64,000 nucleotides of DNA, taken from Cheilinus undulatus (Eukaryota; Chordata; Actinopteri; Labriformes; Labridae). The DNA is taken from assembly GCF_018320785.1 (NCBI RefSeq), contig NC_054867.1, positions 31,933,855 through 31,997,854 on the forward strand. Direction: 5' to 3'. The notes beneath the pieces are model-generated. The model worked only from the letters and a program-made list of their open reading frames with translations, did not search any database and was not told the origin of the DNA. The translations under genes were made by a program, and so were the position numbers. Shown one piece after another: positions 1 through 12,387 of this stretch (its first letter is position 1; the number at the start of each line of letters is the position of its first letter).

Positions 1-304
1 CATACACATTAGATAAGAAGAGATATGTGTTTTCATTAGTATTATACATATTTCTGCAAGTATTTAAAGTTTGATTGATATAAAAGCCACTTTGGGGGAC
101 CAGACTAGCTTTGTGTTTGCTGTTTTGTTTCCTTTCATGGAGGGAAATCAGCAGAAGAGCTGAACGTTTTCCTCATTATTATTGTCCTTCTGTGGTCTTT
201 CAATTAAAAACAAGCCAACCACTTGGACTATATTCTAATAAAGTGGAAGAGCTTTTAAAGAAGAAAATACAAAGCATCAAAGGTGTGAAGTGAAATCATC
301 TCAC

Positions 305-3300
305 CATCAGGAGAGTCAGCAGCAGGTACGTTCATGATCACGCTGTAGGTTTCGTCTTTACCTGTTGGTGGCTGTAAGAAAACAGCAAAGAACACGAGGG
401 TAAGTGAGAAAATTTATGACAAACCCGACACATTATTTCATTTCTGAGATTTCATGTTTATTTGCTGGATTTTCGTGGCTCATAAGATAATAAAATAAGT
501 ATTAATTACCATTGGTCCACTGTCAAGATTGCTCATGTACATCAAGACGTCTGTCACAGAAGGTAAACACAACTCAATATAAAGGCAAATGATACAGTAA
601 ATTCACAAGCATTCACAAATAATATCACAATAATGCCTGATGACTGTAGGTACACATTACCAGTGGCTTTGGCTTGTGTCCTACACAGAAATAAAGGTAA
701 AACAGATTAAATAAATAAATGTGTCCTTAGAGTGATGTATTTTCTTCTTTAAAGCACAGGAAAATGTATTAAGAATATGTCTTAAGTGTTGCTTTGTTTC
801 TTCCCTTAAGCATCTAATCCATAATTTTGAGAATAACTTTAATAAAAAAAAAACTTACCTTGTGTAAAAACTCTCTAAAAAGGTAATTAGAGAGAGAGAG
901 AGAACATTAAAAATATCATTTCATTATATCACAGAGTTTCCATTGGTTGGTTAACATCTGTTTCTGAAATAATCCAAATATTTAGCTAATTACTATTTTA
1001 TCTCTGTAACACCACATCACTCTGTGCAGGTGTGCAGAGCAGACGTTTTAATCGGACAAGAAATTTCCACTAACCATCTACTCTATGTAGAACTTCTTAG
1101 TGCCAGTTAAACCAAGAGTTATGCTTTAATACAAATTCACTTTAGGCTACTAATTTTCTGTGTTCTCTCAATAACAAAACTTCAGTTTCTTTTAACTGTC
1201 CATTAAACAGCAGGGAGGAAAAGTACATCGAACTGTTCCACATAAATGTTCTCACCTTTTCCTCTTTTGGTGCAGAGAAGTGTCAGTCCCAGTAAAATCA
1301 CAACCACAGGGACTCCAAAACTGGTAACGACCCACTTCCATGTTTCTATACAGGACAAACAGGAGTTAGTTTTATTTTTAATGTAAAAAAGAGACTGTTA
1401 CATGCCGGGCATGAGGCAGACTGCTGTGTGTGTTTCTGCCTGCACACTCTCCCCTCCCTCCCTTGTTCACCAGGTAGCTAGCTGATTGAGCCACACCTGG
1501 GAGACTCTGCTCTGCTGCTGAGAGGAAGGCCAAGCTGGAGGAGCTGACTGCTGATAGGCTGAGACATCTATTAAAGGAGCAGTTCTCCACAGCCTCTTTC
1601 TCTTTTGCTCCTGACGCTGAGCCTGGTTGGGTCGTGTGCTCTCCGTTAAAGGTATGTGGTGGGAGGTCAAGGCATAGGTGAGTCTGGGGTACCCTGTACA
1701 TGTTGCATGTAGCATTTATTCTGTTAAAACACACTAGGTTATTTGGTTGGTGCCATCCCCTGTATTTATATTGATTTATGCCTGTTTTTTAGTTTAATAC
1801 CTAGGCTTTTTGTTTGTTGCTTTGACTTTAGAATTTAATTAAAATAGGCTGAGTTTTATTGTACTTTTGAGTTTATTTGGCACAACCACCCCAGCCCTTT
1901 CCTCCCCCCACATTGTGAAACCTTTGTTGTCTATTTGAGTTGAAGATAAAAAGGATATTTGTTTTTTCACTTTCAGTCTGACTCCTGTCAGTTTTATTGG
2001 TTGTCGTGTTATCCTTCTTTGTTTAACAAAAGGGATGTAACAGAGACCCAGTGTATTTACAGAGTCTCTTTAATTACACCGAAACAAATCACTGAAGGAC
2101 ATAGTCTAACTAATTCAAATGAAGCATGCAGGACAAGATGAATGATTGAATTCAGCTGGAGATTCTAAGCATTGTGATTTAACATGTTGGTCAAACACAC
2201 CAGAGAGCCATCATGCTGTCCATCATAGTCATACTGTCATCATTGAAATATACACTCACCAGTCACTTTATTGGGTACACCTGTTCAAATGCTCATTAAT
2301 GCATCTAATCAATCATGTGGCAGACACAAATGCATTTAGGTATGAAAACATTTGATCCACTGAAGCTCAAATCAAACATAAGTAAGGGGTAAAAGGTAAT
2401 CTAAGTGACTTTGAATATTACGTAAAAGTAATGATGATTTGAATTACTATTTTATCTTCAAACACAACTTTATCAAAAGTCTTTCAAAACATCTTGAACT
2501 GTTTTTTTTCCTTTTAGAAAGGAAAAAATTGCTTCAGTTAAAGAAGTTGAGTAAGAGTTACTTTGTGGCATTGACAAACTTGTTAGTTTATTCATCTGCT
2601 ACTGGTTTCACTGGTGTGAGGAAGGCAGAGGTAGTGTGTCTACCTATGGACAAACCTGGTGGATGAGGAACACACGTGTTTCAGAGAAGTCCAGAATTTT
2701 AATATTAACCATGAGTTAAATGATATTTATCAAATATACACTAAATATAGCTGCAATGTCTTAACCTGATGTGTTTTGTAGCAGTTACAGGCAGACAGGA
2801 TAAATATATGCACACAGTCAGAACTAACTAATGAAACACTGATTAAACTTGAGTTTTCCAATAAAAATACACAAACTGGGGTGCTGGTTTAGCTCAGATA
2901 GTAGAGCAGGCACCCACACCCAGAGGCTATAGTCCTCGATGCAGCATGGGATCAATTCCCAGTCTCAGTGCCTGTCTCCCCCCACTCTCTCTGCCCATAT
3001 TTCCTGTCCTATCCAATAAAGGCTAACAGTTTAAAACAAAACAAAAATGTTAGCTGTGGTCAAAGTCACAGAATTTATGTCCCCTTTTGTCATTTTTTTT
3101 TTACTTAGAAAGGATGGATTTGAACCTGTTGATTTAGAGCCTGTTTTTATGCAGAGTATATCCTAAAAGTCAGTGTAATCCTTGTCTCTATTTTTACTAA
3201 ACTTATAATAAATGGAAGATTAAATTAGAGCATGATATCAATGATCTGACAGTTATCAAATATTCACTAAATATATATCCGGTTTACATTTTAAAAAAGA

Positions 3301-6300
3301 AAACAGGTGTTGAATGTTTGGTTGCTTAGAGTGAGTTTCAAAACATGAGGTTGCCTGGGCAGGAGTTCTCAAACTTTTTAGCCTGTGACCCTCCATAAAA
3401 GTACCAGAGACTGGAGACCCCCACTGACATGAAGGTAGTTGAAACATAGTTGAACACAGCCGTGCATAATAAACAATAGTTGTGTGCTGACTAACATTTC
3501 AAAGATTTTCTAACATTGTTTTCAGCATAAATCTTGCCAAATTCATATGCTTTCATTTTAGCAGCAGTGACTCTTGTTTTAGATTTTTGGAACTTGTTAC
3601 TTGATTCCATTAAGAATTCATATAAAAATCAAAAATTAATTTGCTGTATTTTCCATCAAGTCTCTTAAAGTCCATAAGACACATATTTTGAATAAATATA
3701 TTTGAATAATACAAATATTTGTCACCTGGTGTTGTCTGAGCAGGTGTTAGAGATGTAGAAACAGGAGCAACAGCTACTGATGGACTATCTGTAGGCAAAA
3801 ATAGTCAAAAGGATTTGTTTTTTAAACATTCAGTAACTGTTGAGCTTTGATGCATTACATTGTTTGTTTAGCACCACAACAACCACAAGAAATTGTTTAA
3901 AACACAGTCATTATGTCACCTGAGGTTGGTGTCACTGATGTCCCAAGGGTGGAGATAATGTTACTTGTGGTTCCAACAGTTGGAGCTGGTGAATGAAAAT
4001 ATTCCTCAAAATCATAGAGCTTGTCATAAACTCTTATACACATTATCTCTGTTTCATTAGAGTCACAGATTAATACACCCATAATTTTATTAACTGATGT
4101 GTGTATTGTTGTGGTAACAGGGGTTGAAGTAACAGGCCCATCAACATTCAGCTCTGGGCAAAAGAACATTTTAAAAAGTCACAAATGTGTGAATTGTGAT
4201 AATGATCATAGTCATTAAAATGTAAAACATGTCCTACCTGTGGTCACAGTGTTTCCATGATGTTAAAATAAAAGAAGACAAATTAATGAAATCATGTGGT
4301 TATATTAATCTGTCATAAAAACAGATTTTTAATATTGACATAAACTTTACACAGTTAAAACAGAACAGTGGCTAGATGCATGCCACTACAGGAGAACAGC
4401 ATTATGTGTCAGTGGCATGCCTCTAGGGGAGCAGCACCATGCAGCAGCAAACACTGACATATGCCAGAAACTCTGGAGTATGTTGCTGCTGATGGCATAC
4501 CACTAGGGGGCTAGTATCTGATGCTAGCCATCCATCACGCTAGTAATGCCCACCCTCCATCTACTTATTGGATAATGTGTTTATTAATGCATGTTGTACA
4601 AAGCTGGGTTTTTTTCTATATACATAACATATTATTCAAATATTTTTATTTAGTTACATTGCTTATCTTTCCAAATTAAAAACTGTAACTGAAAGGGAAG
4701 TTATGTGCAGAGTTAATTTGGTCGACTAGAACTATAACTGATACTATTTGTCGACAGCCTTTTTTTCCATGACAAAACCAGACTAAAACTAGACTAAAAT
4801 GTAACGTTTTTGTCAGACATTCAAAATCTGTGATATTTCTCTACTGTGGGTTAATCTGTCAAAAAAAAATGCAGCTGTATCTCTCTCAGCGGTAGAAAGC
4901 AGGGAGCCCAGGTTTGGCAGGGTACATATAACACACTACTATGATTTGGTACCAGATTTAGGCAAGAAAACTAAAAGTAAGGACTAAAATGTGAGGACAT
5001 TTTATGGACTCAAACTAGAATAAAATGTTTAAGTTTTCGTCGACTAAAACTAAAAAGGATAAAATCACTAAAATGTGACTAAAACCAAAATGCATTTCAT
5101 TTAAAGACTCAAACTAAGACTGAAATTAAAAATTGCCGCCAAAATTAACACTGATTGTGTGTGCCTGTCAGACTGGCATCTTATTGCATTAAAAAAGATT
5201 GCTGAAGAGATTCAAGGTGGTATCACACCTTCTACTGCTGTTTATTGTGGCTAAGCTATCCAGGCTAGCTGGGATCAGCATTGCCACAAATGTGCTGTTA
5301 TCATTGACAGACATGAAATTACTGTCATCTCAGAGTTAAAACAGAAAATTTGAATACACGTGTACAGCATGCACTAATTCATCTTATGCAACATGGCATA
5401 TGTCAATACTACTGTATGGCACTGCCTAGTGCCACATTACAATGCTGCTTTAGTGGCATTGCCATTTTATATCTCAGCACTGCTGGCAGTCTGACTAACC
5501 CATAAAGCTGTATCCATCACAACGTGGAGACAAAGAGTTGAGTCCACAAGCTACAATTTATTTGAATCTGATTCAATGCCTAATTTAACATAAATCAAAC
5601 CCTACCTGTGGTCACAGTGCATGCAGACAAAGTTGAGGTCATCCTTGTCTCTTCTTCCAGAAAATCTAGCATAAATGGAAGATTTAATCAGAACACATGA
5701 AAATCTTAACCTTATTTGATATAATCAGCTGCCTGCACAAGTGGGTATGCTCTAAATTCATGCCACAGTTGTTTTAGTGACACATCAATCAAAGAATAAA
5801 TGGCCTCTGTTAGAGACGTCTTTTGTGTATTTGTTCGCCACACTTAAATATAGGCCTTCTGTAGTTGCACATTGACACTCAAAAACTAGTGCTTGACTCC
5901 AGGTGGAAAGGATTACTCTTAAGTTATGATAAAGAAAGCAAGCTGAAATAAAGTAGCACCACAGCTTTGTTTGTGTGCCATGGCAGAGAATGGCAAAGTA
6001 TGACCCAAGCTATAGCCTACAAAAAATCAGCACACTACTGAATAATCTGCATCAGAGGGGATTTAGAAGTGGGCATATTCTATGAAGACTACCTTCATAT
6101 ACCCAGGACAATACCACTGCAAGTTAAACTATCATATATTTAGTACTGATGTACTAGTACTGTTGTATTCTGATTTACTCGATTAATCCTATGATGGTAC
6201 AGGATAGGCAAAAATAAGCCACTGGGCTTCAGCCTATTCCTATTTCATTTGCTGTTTGATAAATTCTTACATAAATATTTTATTTTGTTTGTTCTTAAAC

Positions 6301-8064
6301 CAAAATAAGGAATTAATTCATTCATTCATTCAATCAAGGGCACAAGTCCAGCTGTCCAATGGTTTGTCTTTAATTTCACACAGCCTAAATTAACCTGACT
6401 GATTTATTTCAGTAGACGTGGTGCAGCAGTGAATCATGAACTCACAGTTTTAGACTCACCCTTCAAGCTGTATCCATCACTACGAGGAGACAAATAGTTG
6501 GGTCCACTTCCTAATGTGTAATCACAGCTGGCATCCTTTTGTTGAACTGAACACAGCCGTCTCAGCAAATAATCCACTGTGGGAAAAAACTGGCAGAATG
6601 ACTGTTTCTTTGAGTCTGTTTTATTCTTCACTTTCGTTGTTGCAACTGGACGTCTTGCTTCTCCAAGGTACAGGTTACATGTGGTGTCATGATGAGCAGA
6701 TCCAGGCGGAGAGCAGGTGAAGATGACAGAATCACCATGAGAATGATAGAGACTCAACTCTGGTTTTCCAGGAACTGTAAAAGATGAATGAAGAGTCTTG
6801 AAATGTGACATTCTGCAATCACACAAGTAGAATAACATTTTTAAAATGCTCACATTCACAAAGATCCTAATTTTTAATGTAGTCATTTTGTCAAAGCATA
6901 GAGAAACAGTCACTCACTGTTTAATGCAATGGAGGATGGGTCACTGTGTGGAGATGGGGAGTTTATATCACCAAGCTTTTCAGTGTAAAAACAGGTTACT
7001 TTGATCACAGCAGGTGAACTCTGATGAGACATCAACAGTAGTTGACTTCCTGTCAGAGTGTGCAGACAAGACAGGGTCCTGACTGTCTCTCCAAATTTGT
7101 AATAACACTGAGATACAGATGATGGAGTCATACAGTTCAGTGTGACAGAGTCTGTTTCGTAGATCGCTGCTTTATTTATTATCAGTTTAGGTTGAGGAGG
7201 AGAAGCTGAAATATATACAGTCAAACAGTTACCATATGAAATACTGTAGCATTTCATTAAATTAGCAGGACTCTAGTATATCATACAAGGGAACATCTCA
7301 TGATCAAGCCAAATTAATTAACCTCCAATATGGAGGTAAAGACACAGAACACAATAGACAACATACAATTCAAACTCACCTTGTACTTGAAGCTCGTGAA
7401 AGCAACCTGTTGAAAATAAAGTAAAAAGAATTTTACAAAACTAAACACGTCAATGATTTTTTAAAACACTCTATCAAGGTTATTATAATTAACTAAAACT
7501 TGTACTAAAATGAAAAAATCATTCAAACTAAAACACAAAAAAGAAAACTAAAATAAAACAAATCTAGAGAAAAAAAATCTCCTTAGTTATAGTTTTTGAC
7601 AGCAGCAGGCTGACATGAATATCCAAGACTGAGGAGTGTAAAATGGCCTGATTTGATTGAAGAGGACTTCACATCAAGGTAACTATAGGTCATCAGTTGA
7701 ATTCAAATATCATATTTAAGTGAATGGTTGAATATCTTTCAAAATGAGTATATTTATTTTCGTCTTGCCCGTAGACCTCAGCCCTAAAAACCATGACTGA
7801 CAGAAGATGAGCACTAAAACTAATAGCAACTACAAGGAAGCATTAAAAAAACTAAGCTAAGAAAAAATATATTAAAAAAATAATAATTCAAAAGAAACTT
7901 AAAATTGAAAACAAAAAGAGAGAGGGAAAAAAAAAGTATAAAAACTAATAAAAAATTCCAAAACTATTACTAAAACTTAAATAGTTTTTGTCAATTAAAG
8001 ATGAAATTAATACTCAAAAAGAGACAAACTTACATATGAAGACAAACAGCACGCATCGATTCAT
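305..8064 (-). CDS. Teleost two-Ig-domain receptor, copy 1 (3' end beyond the window)
   Basis: Exons read by eye on the minus strand: 8034-8064 (ATG, short hydrophobic leader MNRCVLFVFI), 7380-7406, 6918-7205 (Ig-like D1), 6460-6774 (Ig-like D2), 5606-5665, 4094-4153, 3920-3985, 3726-3788 (Thr/Ser/Pro-rich stalk), 1256-1345 (membrane helix, ending in the basic stop LLCTKRGKG), 859-874, 661-680, 510-550 and 305-371 (cytoplasmic tail). The tail continues past position 1. All junctions keep phase and I see no stop in the exons. D1 and D2 have Ig-type cysteines, and D2 ends in a LSPRSDGY-type motif that I associate with fish-only receptor families. The tail has MYMSN and ETYSVIM tyrosine sites, which are not canonical ITIMs. 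Exon 4094-4153 has lost its GT donor. Likely a leukocyte surface receptor; ligand and function unknown. Confidence 0.7.
1390..1740. other. GC-richer island found only in copy 1
   Basis: About 350 bp downstream of the copy 1 membrane exon, clearly less AT-rich than its surroundings (CCCCTCCCTCCC, then GAGCCACACCTGGGAGACTC at about 1486). It has no counterpart beside the copy 2 membrane exon at 14431-15177. Two overlapping minus-strand open frames are present but look like shadows. It is most likely part of an inserted repeat; family not recognised. Confidence 0.3.
2251..2418 (+). mobile_element. Tc1-like element, 5' terminal fragment
   Basis: Starts at the typical fish Tc1-family end (TACACTCACCAGTCACTTTATTGGGTACACC-like) and continues through the CATGTGGCAG and AAGTGACTTTGAA landmarks of the same family, then stops. 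It is related to 35979-36705. Only copy 1 of the receptor gene carries it. Confidence 0.6.
2880..3031 (+). mobile_element. tRNA-derived SINE
   Basis: The head looks like a tRNA gene with pol III boxes: A-box-like TTAGCTCAGATAGTAGAGC and B-box-like GGATCAATTCC. The body then reads CTGTCTCCCCCCACTCTC...CCTATCCAATAAAGGC, shared with the SINE at 62741. It is not a functional tRNA because the stems do not close. It lies in a copy 1 intron and is absent from copy 2. Confidence 0.65.
3350..3440. repeat. Short transposon end shared by both receptor copies
   Basis: Contains GAGTTCTCAAACTTTTTAGCC followed by TGTGACCCTCCAT, typical of the end of an old hAT-like fish repeat. The same sequence, almost unchanged, is at 14778-14860 in copy 2, so it predates the duplication. 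Confidence 0.45.
4374..5480. mobile_element. DNA element with inverted ends, copy 1 intron, carrying a nested insertion
   Basis: The left end (about 4375, ATGCCACTACAGGAG) and right end (about 5415-5475) are imperfect inverted repeats containing TGCCACTA and a GCAGCATT-like core. The same element lies at the equivalent place in copy 2 (about 16248-17175), so it was there before the gene duplicated. A roughly 440-bp piece at 4713-5153 interrupts this copy only. No coding capacity is visible. It is probably a non-autonomous cut-and-paste element; the family is not named. Confidence 0.55.
4713..5153. mobile_element. Nested GTTAATTTTGG-ended repeat
   Basis: The ends are inverted (AGTTAATTT-GG on the left, CCAAAATTAACACT on the right). 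The inside is built from degenerate ACTAAAAC-type units, such as those around 4790-4850 and 5040-5110. The equivalent site in copy 2 (near 16600) is uninterrupted, so this insertion came after the duplication. Similar ACTAAAAC-rich sequence recurs at 7480-7560. Confidence 0.5.
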
Positions 8065-11000
8065 GATGACACAGACCAGATTCCTCCAAATACACTTCTG
8101 TGTATGACTTTGTAGCCGTTAAGCTTTTAACATCTTTTTGCAGAACCTACCATCAGGAAAACCACAGCTCGCCTTGTAACACAAAATGGAGCCACAGAAG
8201 AACACCCCTAATCACTTTAGAAAAAAAGCTTTCCACGTTATTAGATGACAGCTTTGCCTCTGTTAAAGGGTAGCACTCAAATTTTATTTACTAGATATTC
8301 ACCATCAGCTTACTGCATTTGAACGCTGTAATTTATAAATAGACACATTTTTCTATTAGCAAATGTGCAGCGATGCCAATAGTTTACCATAACTATTTAT
8401 GTGACAATAACTCATGACTTTGACCTGTTTAAAAATGATCATAACTATGATGATGAAACAAAATGTACTTCTTTCATTATAAACAATTGTTGTACAAAAG
8501 AAATGTTACTTTTATTAGCAACACAAGCAATTTTTAAAAAACAGATATGAGGTTAAACTTTTGAGAGTAACCTGCAACATGAGTCTAGCCGTGATGAAGC
8601 CTACTAAAGACTGACCTGTTTAAAACTAGAATAGAGTTTGATCGCAAGAAAAACGCAACATCTATCAAAGGTTATTTACACAAAAATACAAGCCACAGAT
8701 GACTCATTTATAAAAGGCACATCCTGTTTTGTACTTTGTGTCTGAAATAAATCTGCATGTACATGTAACTGATATTTTGTCAAATTTGTTGCTTCCTACA
8801 TAAGGACAGGAGTAGAGATAGATCACACAACTTATCAGAAAACACCCTTTAATTCTTCAGAGATATTTTTTGTGTGTTAGTGTGAGCAACTCTTGTCCAA
8901 AATTGAAGAAAGTAAGCTAAAACTTAAGTTGGACAGCACAACAAATACTTTCAAAGCATCTTGTGGACGTTTAGACTGGAAGGCAAGATGTTGGAATAGT
9001 TCAAACAAATATACAAAATAAATGGAATCCACATTGGCATTGACAATAGACTCTAAAGAAGTAGGCTTGACTTGACAGAAGTGTCAAAAAGACCTTTAAA
9101 GTGATGTATAATTGCCTTTTTCTGCCTTTTACATGGTCCCCTGTGGTCTAAATACACCATCTGTGCTGTGCTTTGTTCAAAATATTTTAAGGAGCAATCA
9201 TCAGTTTGAATCCAGCTCTAAACAGCCTTTGTCAGCTGGATCTGTCTTGGTGCACATCTCTGTGGAGTGCGCAAACAGAGGACAGCTGTGCTTCTATTGC
9301 TGTGAGTGGAGATCCAGGTGAGGGTCAGGTATCATCATAAAGAATCATTTTGATGTCTTAATAAACACAGATTCTGAACAAACTGTCAGATTTGAGGGTT
9401 TTAGACACAGAAGCACCGCAAAGAGACATCTGTTTGTCTTATCTCTCATTTTGTGGGTTGGTTTGCTCTGGATACACCAATATGTTTCAAAATAAATGGG
9501 AAATATATTCATGCAATGGATATACTAAACAGTCTATCTGGCTTGTCAGGTTAGCTGTTTACTACTGACAGGGCTTTATGTTTTAAACTTTTGGGATCCT
9601 TCAATTCTCAACTTAAGGGACAGCACAATTACACCCCCCTAAAACCAAGCACTGTTGCCAGAACACACACTCCAGGCAGGCATTTAAACAGGCATCCCAG
9701 ATAGTTGCGGACAGCTGCACACTAGGTTTTAACCTAGTCTTATTACCTGCAATCCAACAACAATCAGCCTCTTAGCCTGAATTTGACAGAACTATATACA
9801 GCCTGCAGTCAGTTGACCTAGCTTGCTCACAATCCACTTTGTCTTGCCAGTTTACTAAGCTAATGGGTAAGCGTTTAATCAAATCGGTTTTTAGATGTCT
9901 AGCTTGCTAACAAGTTTACCTGTCAAAAGCTGAAAGAGTCCATGCCTAGACGTTTTTGAGTTTTACATTTCCCTTTGACTTCCACACTAAGAAATACATT
10001 TGCAAAAAAATTATTTGTTGATAAAATTGTGTTCCTGCCTCTTCACTGAACAATACTTCAGGTTTCATTTTTCAGATTACCCAATCAGGAACCAGATATG
10101 CAAGTCAAACAGCTGTCTGACTTGCCTGTTAAGGGATATTCTGAGCATGAATGGATTTCTTTCATTTCTGCAACAAAATTTTTTAGTTTTTTTCAAATAA
10201 AAACATGACAGAGGGTAGAATTTGTTAAAATATTAACAAATATATTTCTTGACTAATATTTATAAATGCTTTAAAAATCAACAATGCAAATTCACTGAAA
10301 TCAAATACAACCCACAATGCTAAGTTATTCACTGCAAATAGAAACTCAATGAATATTTATGAACAGAGATGTAAACAGGCTTTATATTTCAACATCACAT
10401 TTGTGTAACTTGCTCACTGGACCACAGTGTGACTCTATGACCCCATCAAACACCTGCATTCACTTCTTGTGGCAAGCGCTGCTTTTTGTGCCTGTGATTG
10501 AGATAAAGGGAGAGAGGCCTGTGTGTTTTAAGTTGTAGAATTGTAATGATAATATTAATATCAAATCTGTATGATATACTGTAATTTTTTAGCTGTGACC
10601 ACCGGTTCAAAAACACTGCTCACCATTCAAATGAATGGCACTAATCTGCCAGGGCCAGGCTGTTAAGAACTGGCAGCTCAACCAGTCAGTTGACCCAGTT
10701 TTCTGAGGCATCACAGACATGTTTTATTGTCAAATTTATTTCCTTCAACTAAAATATGATTGTTGGAGGGTCTAGAAATGATATTTGAAAATATTTTTTA
10801 TTACCTGGATGTTTGCTCTTACCCTGTGAGATTTCCAAGGAGCTGTGCAGCACTGAGTCACATCACTTTTTTCTCAGTTTTGAGATGACATTTATGTACA
10901 GTAGCGCCACCCATTGGATATAATCAATGTTACATGCACTAGACAGTGGGGTGAATGAGGATAAAAAGCCAAAATTTTCAAAGTTTTAAATACAGCAATA

Positions 11001-11339
11001 TGGTGGTGATACAAGGTCAACTGCATGGTTACAATGCAAGTTAAAGGGTTAATGTGGAGCCAATTTGTACAATTTGCATGCAGGTGTTAGGGAATGTCAT
11101 CATAAGCTTTCTTAGACTTTCTGGTGTCTGAAGATCCTAAAGGTATTAAACAAATGGAGATAACAAATAGTTGAAACCCAGCCTAACATGAAGGATCACT
11201 TAACCAACTTTGCAGTGTACATACAGTAAGTTACACACATCTTCTGCTGTCTCCTGATATCTATGGTGGTTTCACACAGGCACACTTCAGCCATAGCTGA
11301 TCTGTGCCATGCTGGCTAATCCTTTATTTTTTGAATTTC

Positions 11340-11470
11340 ATTTTGAATTTATTTATTTGATCAGGGACAATGCACAAAAAACATTAATCACATACAATGA
11401 TAATATGTTATGTGCCAGGTTTTAGCAAAAATGCTAGTTTCTACCTGCAGTCCCTGGACAGGTTGATGTC
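11340..11470. repeat. Dispersed fish repeat (GATCAGGGACAATGCAC type)
   Basis: TTTATTTGATCAGGGACAATGCAC followed by ATGTGCCAG and TGCAGTCCCTGGACAGGT is a motif series I recognise as a common interspersed fish repeat. No coding content. Confidence 0.45.
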
Positions 11471-11789
11471 ACCAAAGCTGCACCAAAGCAGCAAACTGGA
11501 GTTGGTTTAAATCCTGTCAGAAAAAAGGGGTGTGCAAATGACAAAGGTTAACAGATAAGCCCCGAATGACACATTTGGCAGACATGCACAGACGCTTACT
11601 TTACAAGAGGTAATGCAGACTTTTTCCACCAGGGGGCGACAGTACTTCATCAATGTTGGTTGAGAGGACATTTAGTTCACTAATCATATTCTGTTTTTTC
11701 AGATTCATCACATTGTGCCTGTCCATTAGCAACTACACATAATACAAGGAAACTAAATAAAAATAAAAGGTTAAAAAAATACATTCTGC

Positions 11790-11870
11790 TAGCAAGTCAA
11801 GTCAAACTTTATTTCTATAGCACATTCCATACACAAGGCAACTCAATGTGCTTCACAATCATAGGCAAGT
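11790..11870. repeat. Dispersed fish repeat (CTTTATTTCTATAGCACATT type)
   Basis: AAGTCAAACTTTATTTCTATAGCACATTCC then CAATGTGCTTCACAA matches a very common fish interspersed repeat. The class is not certain. Confidence 0.4.
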
Positions 11871-11989
11871 TATAAACAAAAGTACAGAAGAAAAAAGAAG
11901 GCAGGAAGTCAAATAAGTACAACAGACATATCACACATTCACCACACAGATTAAAGCGTACAAGCGTATACCTACAATACACAACCCCC

Positions 11990-12016
11990 CCCACACACAC
12001 ACACAAACACACACGT
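11990..12016. repeat. CA microsatellite
   Basis: A short ACACAC run follows a C-run. It creates false Val/Cys-rich open frames on the minus strand. Confidence 0.8.
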
Positions 12017-12387
12017 ACAGCCACACTGTAGAACAAGCAATAAGATCTATCCATAAATTGATGCAAAGAGTAAGGTTTCCAGCTTGCTTTTGAAAGTGTT
12101 TACTGTTGGAGCCGCTCTCAGGGTGGCTGGCAGGGCTAGCAGTGTACCTGACAAACCTTTTCACATTTAGGGTATAATGTACAGCGGGTATGCTTAACTA
12201 CACAAATAATAAACACGCTGTCATTCTAGATAGAAGGATGTAAACAGACATACATAATGCATTCCATTCATCAGTGTCCTTCTCTATTTTGTAATAATAT
12301 ACACATTAAAATAAAATTTTCAAATGTCACTAAGGTTTGAAAACAATTCATCAGGCTGTTTCTCTGTGCAGTGAAAACATGTGGGTG

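Larger units (their letters stand above)
8065..12387. other. Gap between the two receptor copies
   Basis: No supportable gene. Open frames here (for example 9112-9321 and 10000-10200) have no family features or splice context. The stretch holds dispersed repeats at 11340-11470 and 11790-11870 and a CA/TG microsatellite near 11990-12015. The first few hundred bases beyond 8064 should contain the copy 1 promoter; I see no clear TATA box. Confidence 0.5.

Noticed and set aside
1378-1734. 118-aa minus-strand open frame
   Set aside because: It lies in the copy 1 private island, overlaps a second frame equally long, and has no domain or splice support.
2880-2965. Possible tRNA gene
   Set aside because: A- and B-box-like words are present, but the cloverleaf stems do not pair and a SINE body follows.
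4238-4260. ACTGTGACCACAG followed by gtagga on the minus strand, looking like another stalk exon end
   Set aside because: It repeats the end of exon 5606-5665, but no acceptor lies within reach and copy 2 lacks it. Treated as a small relic.
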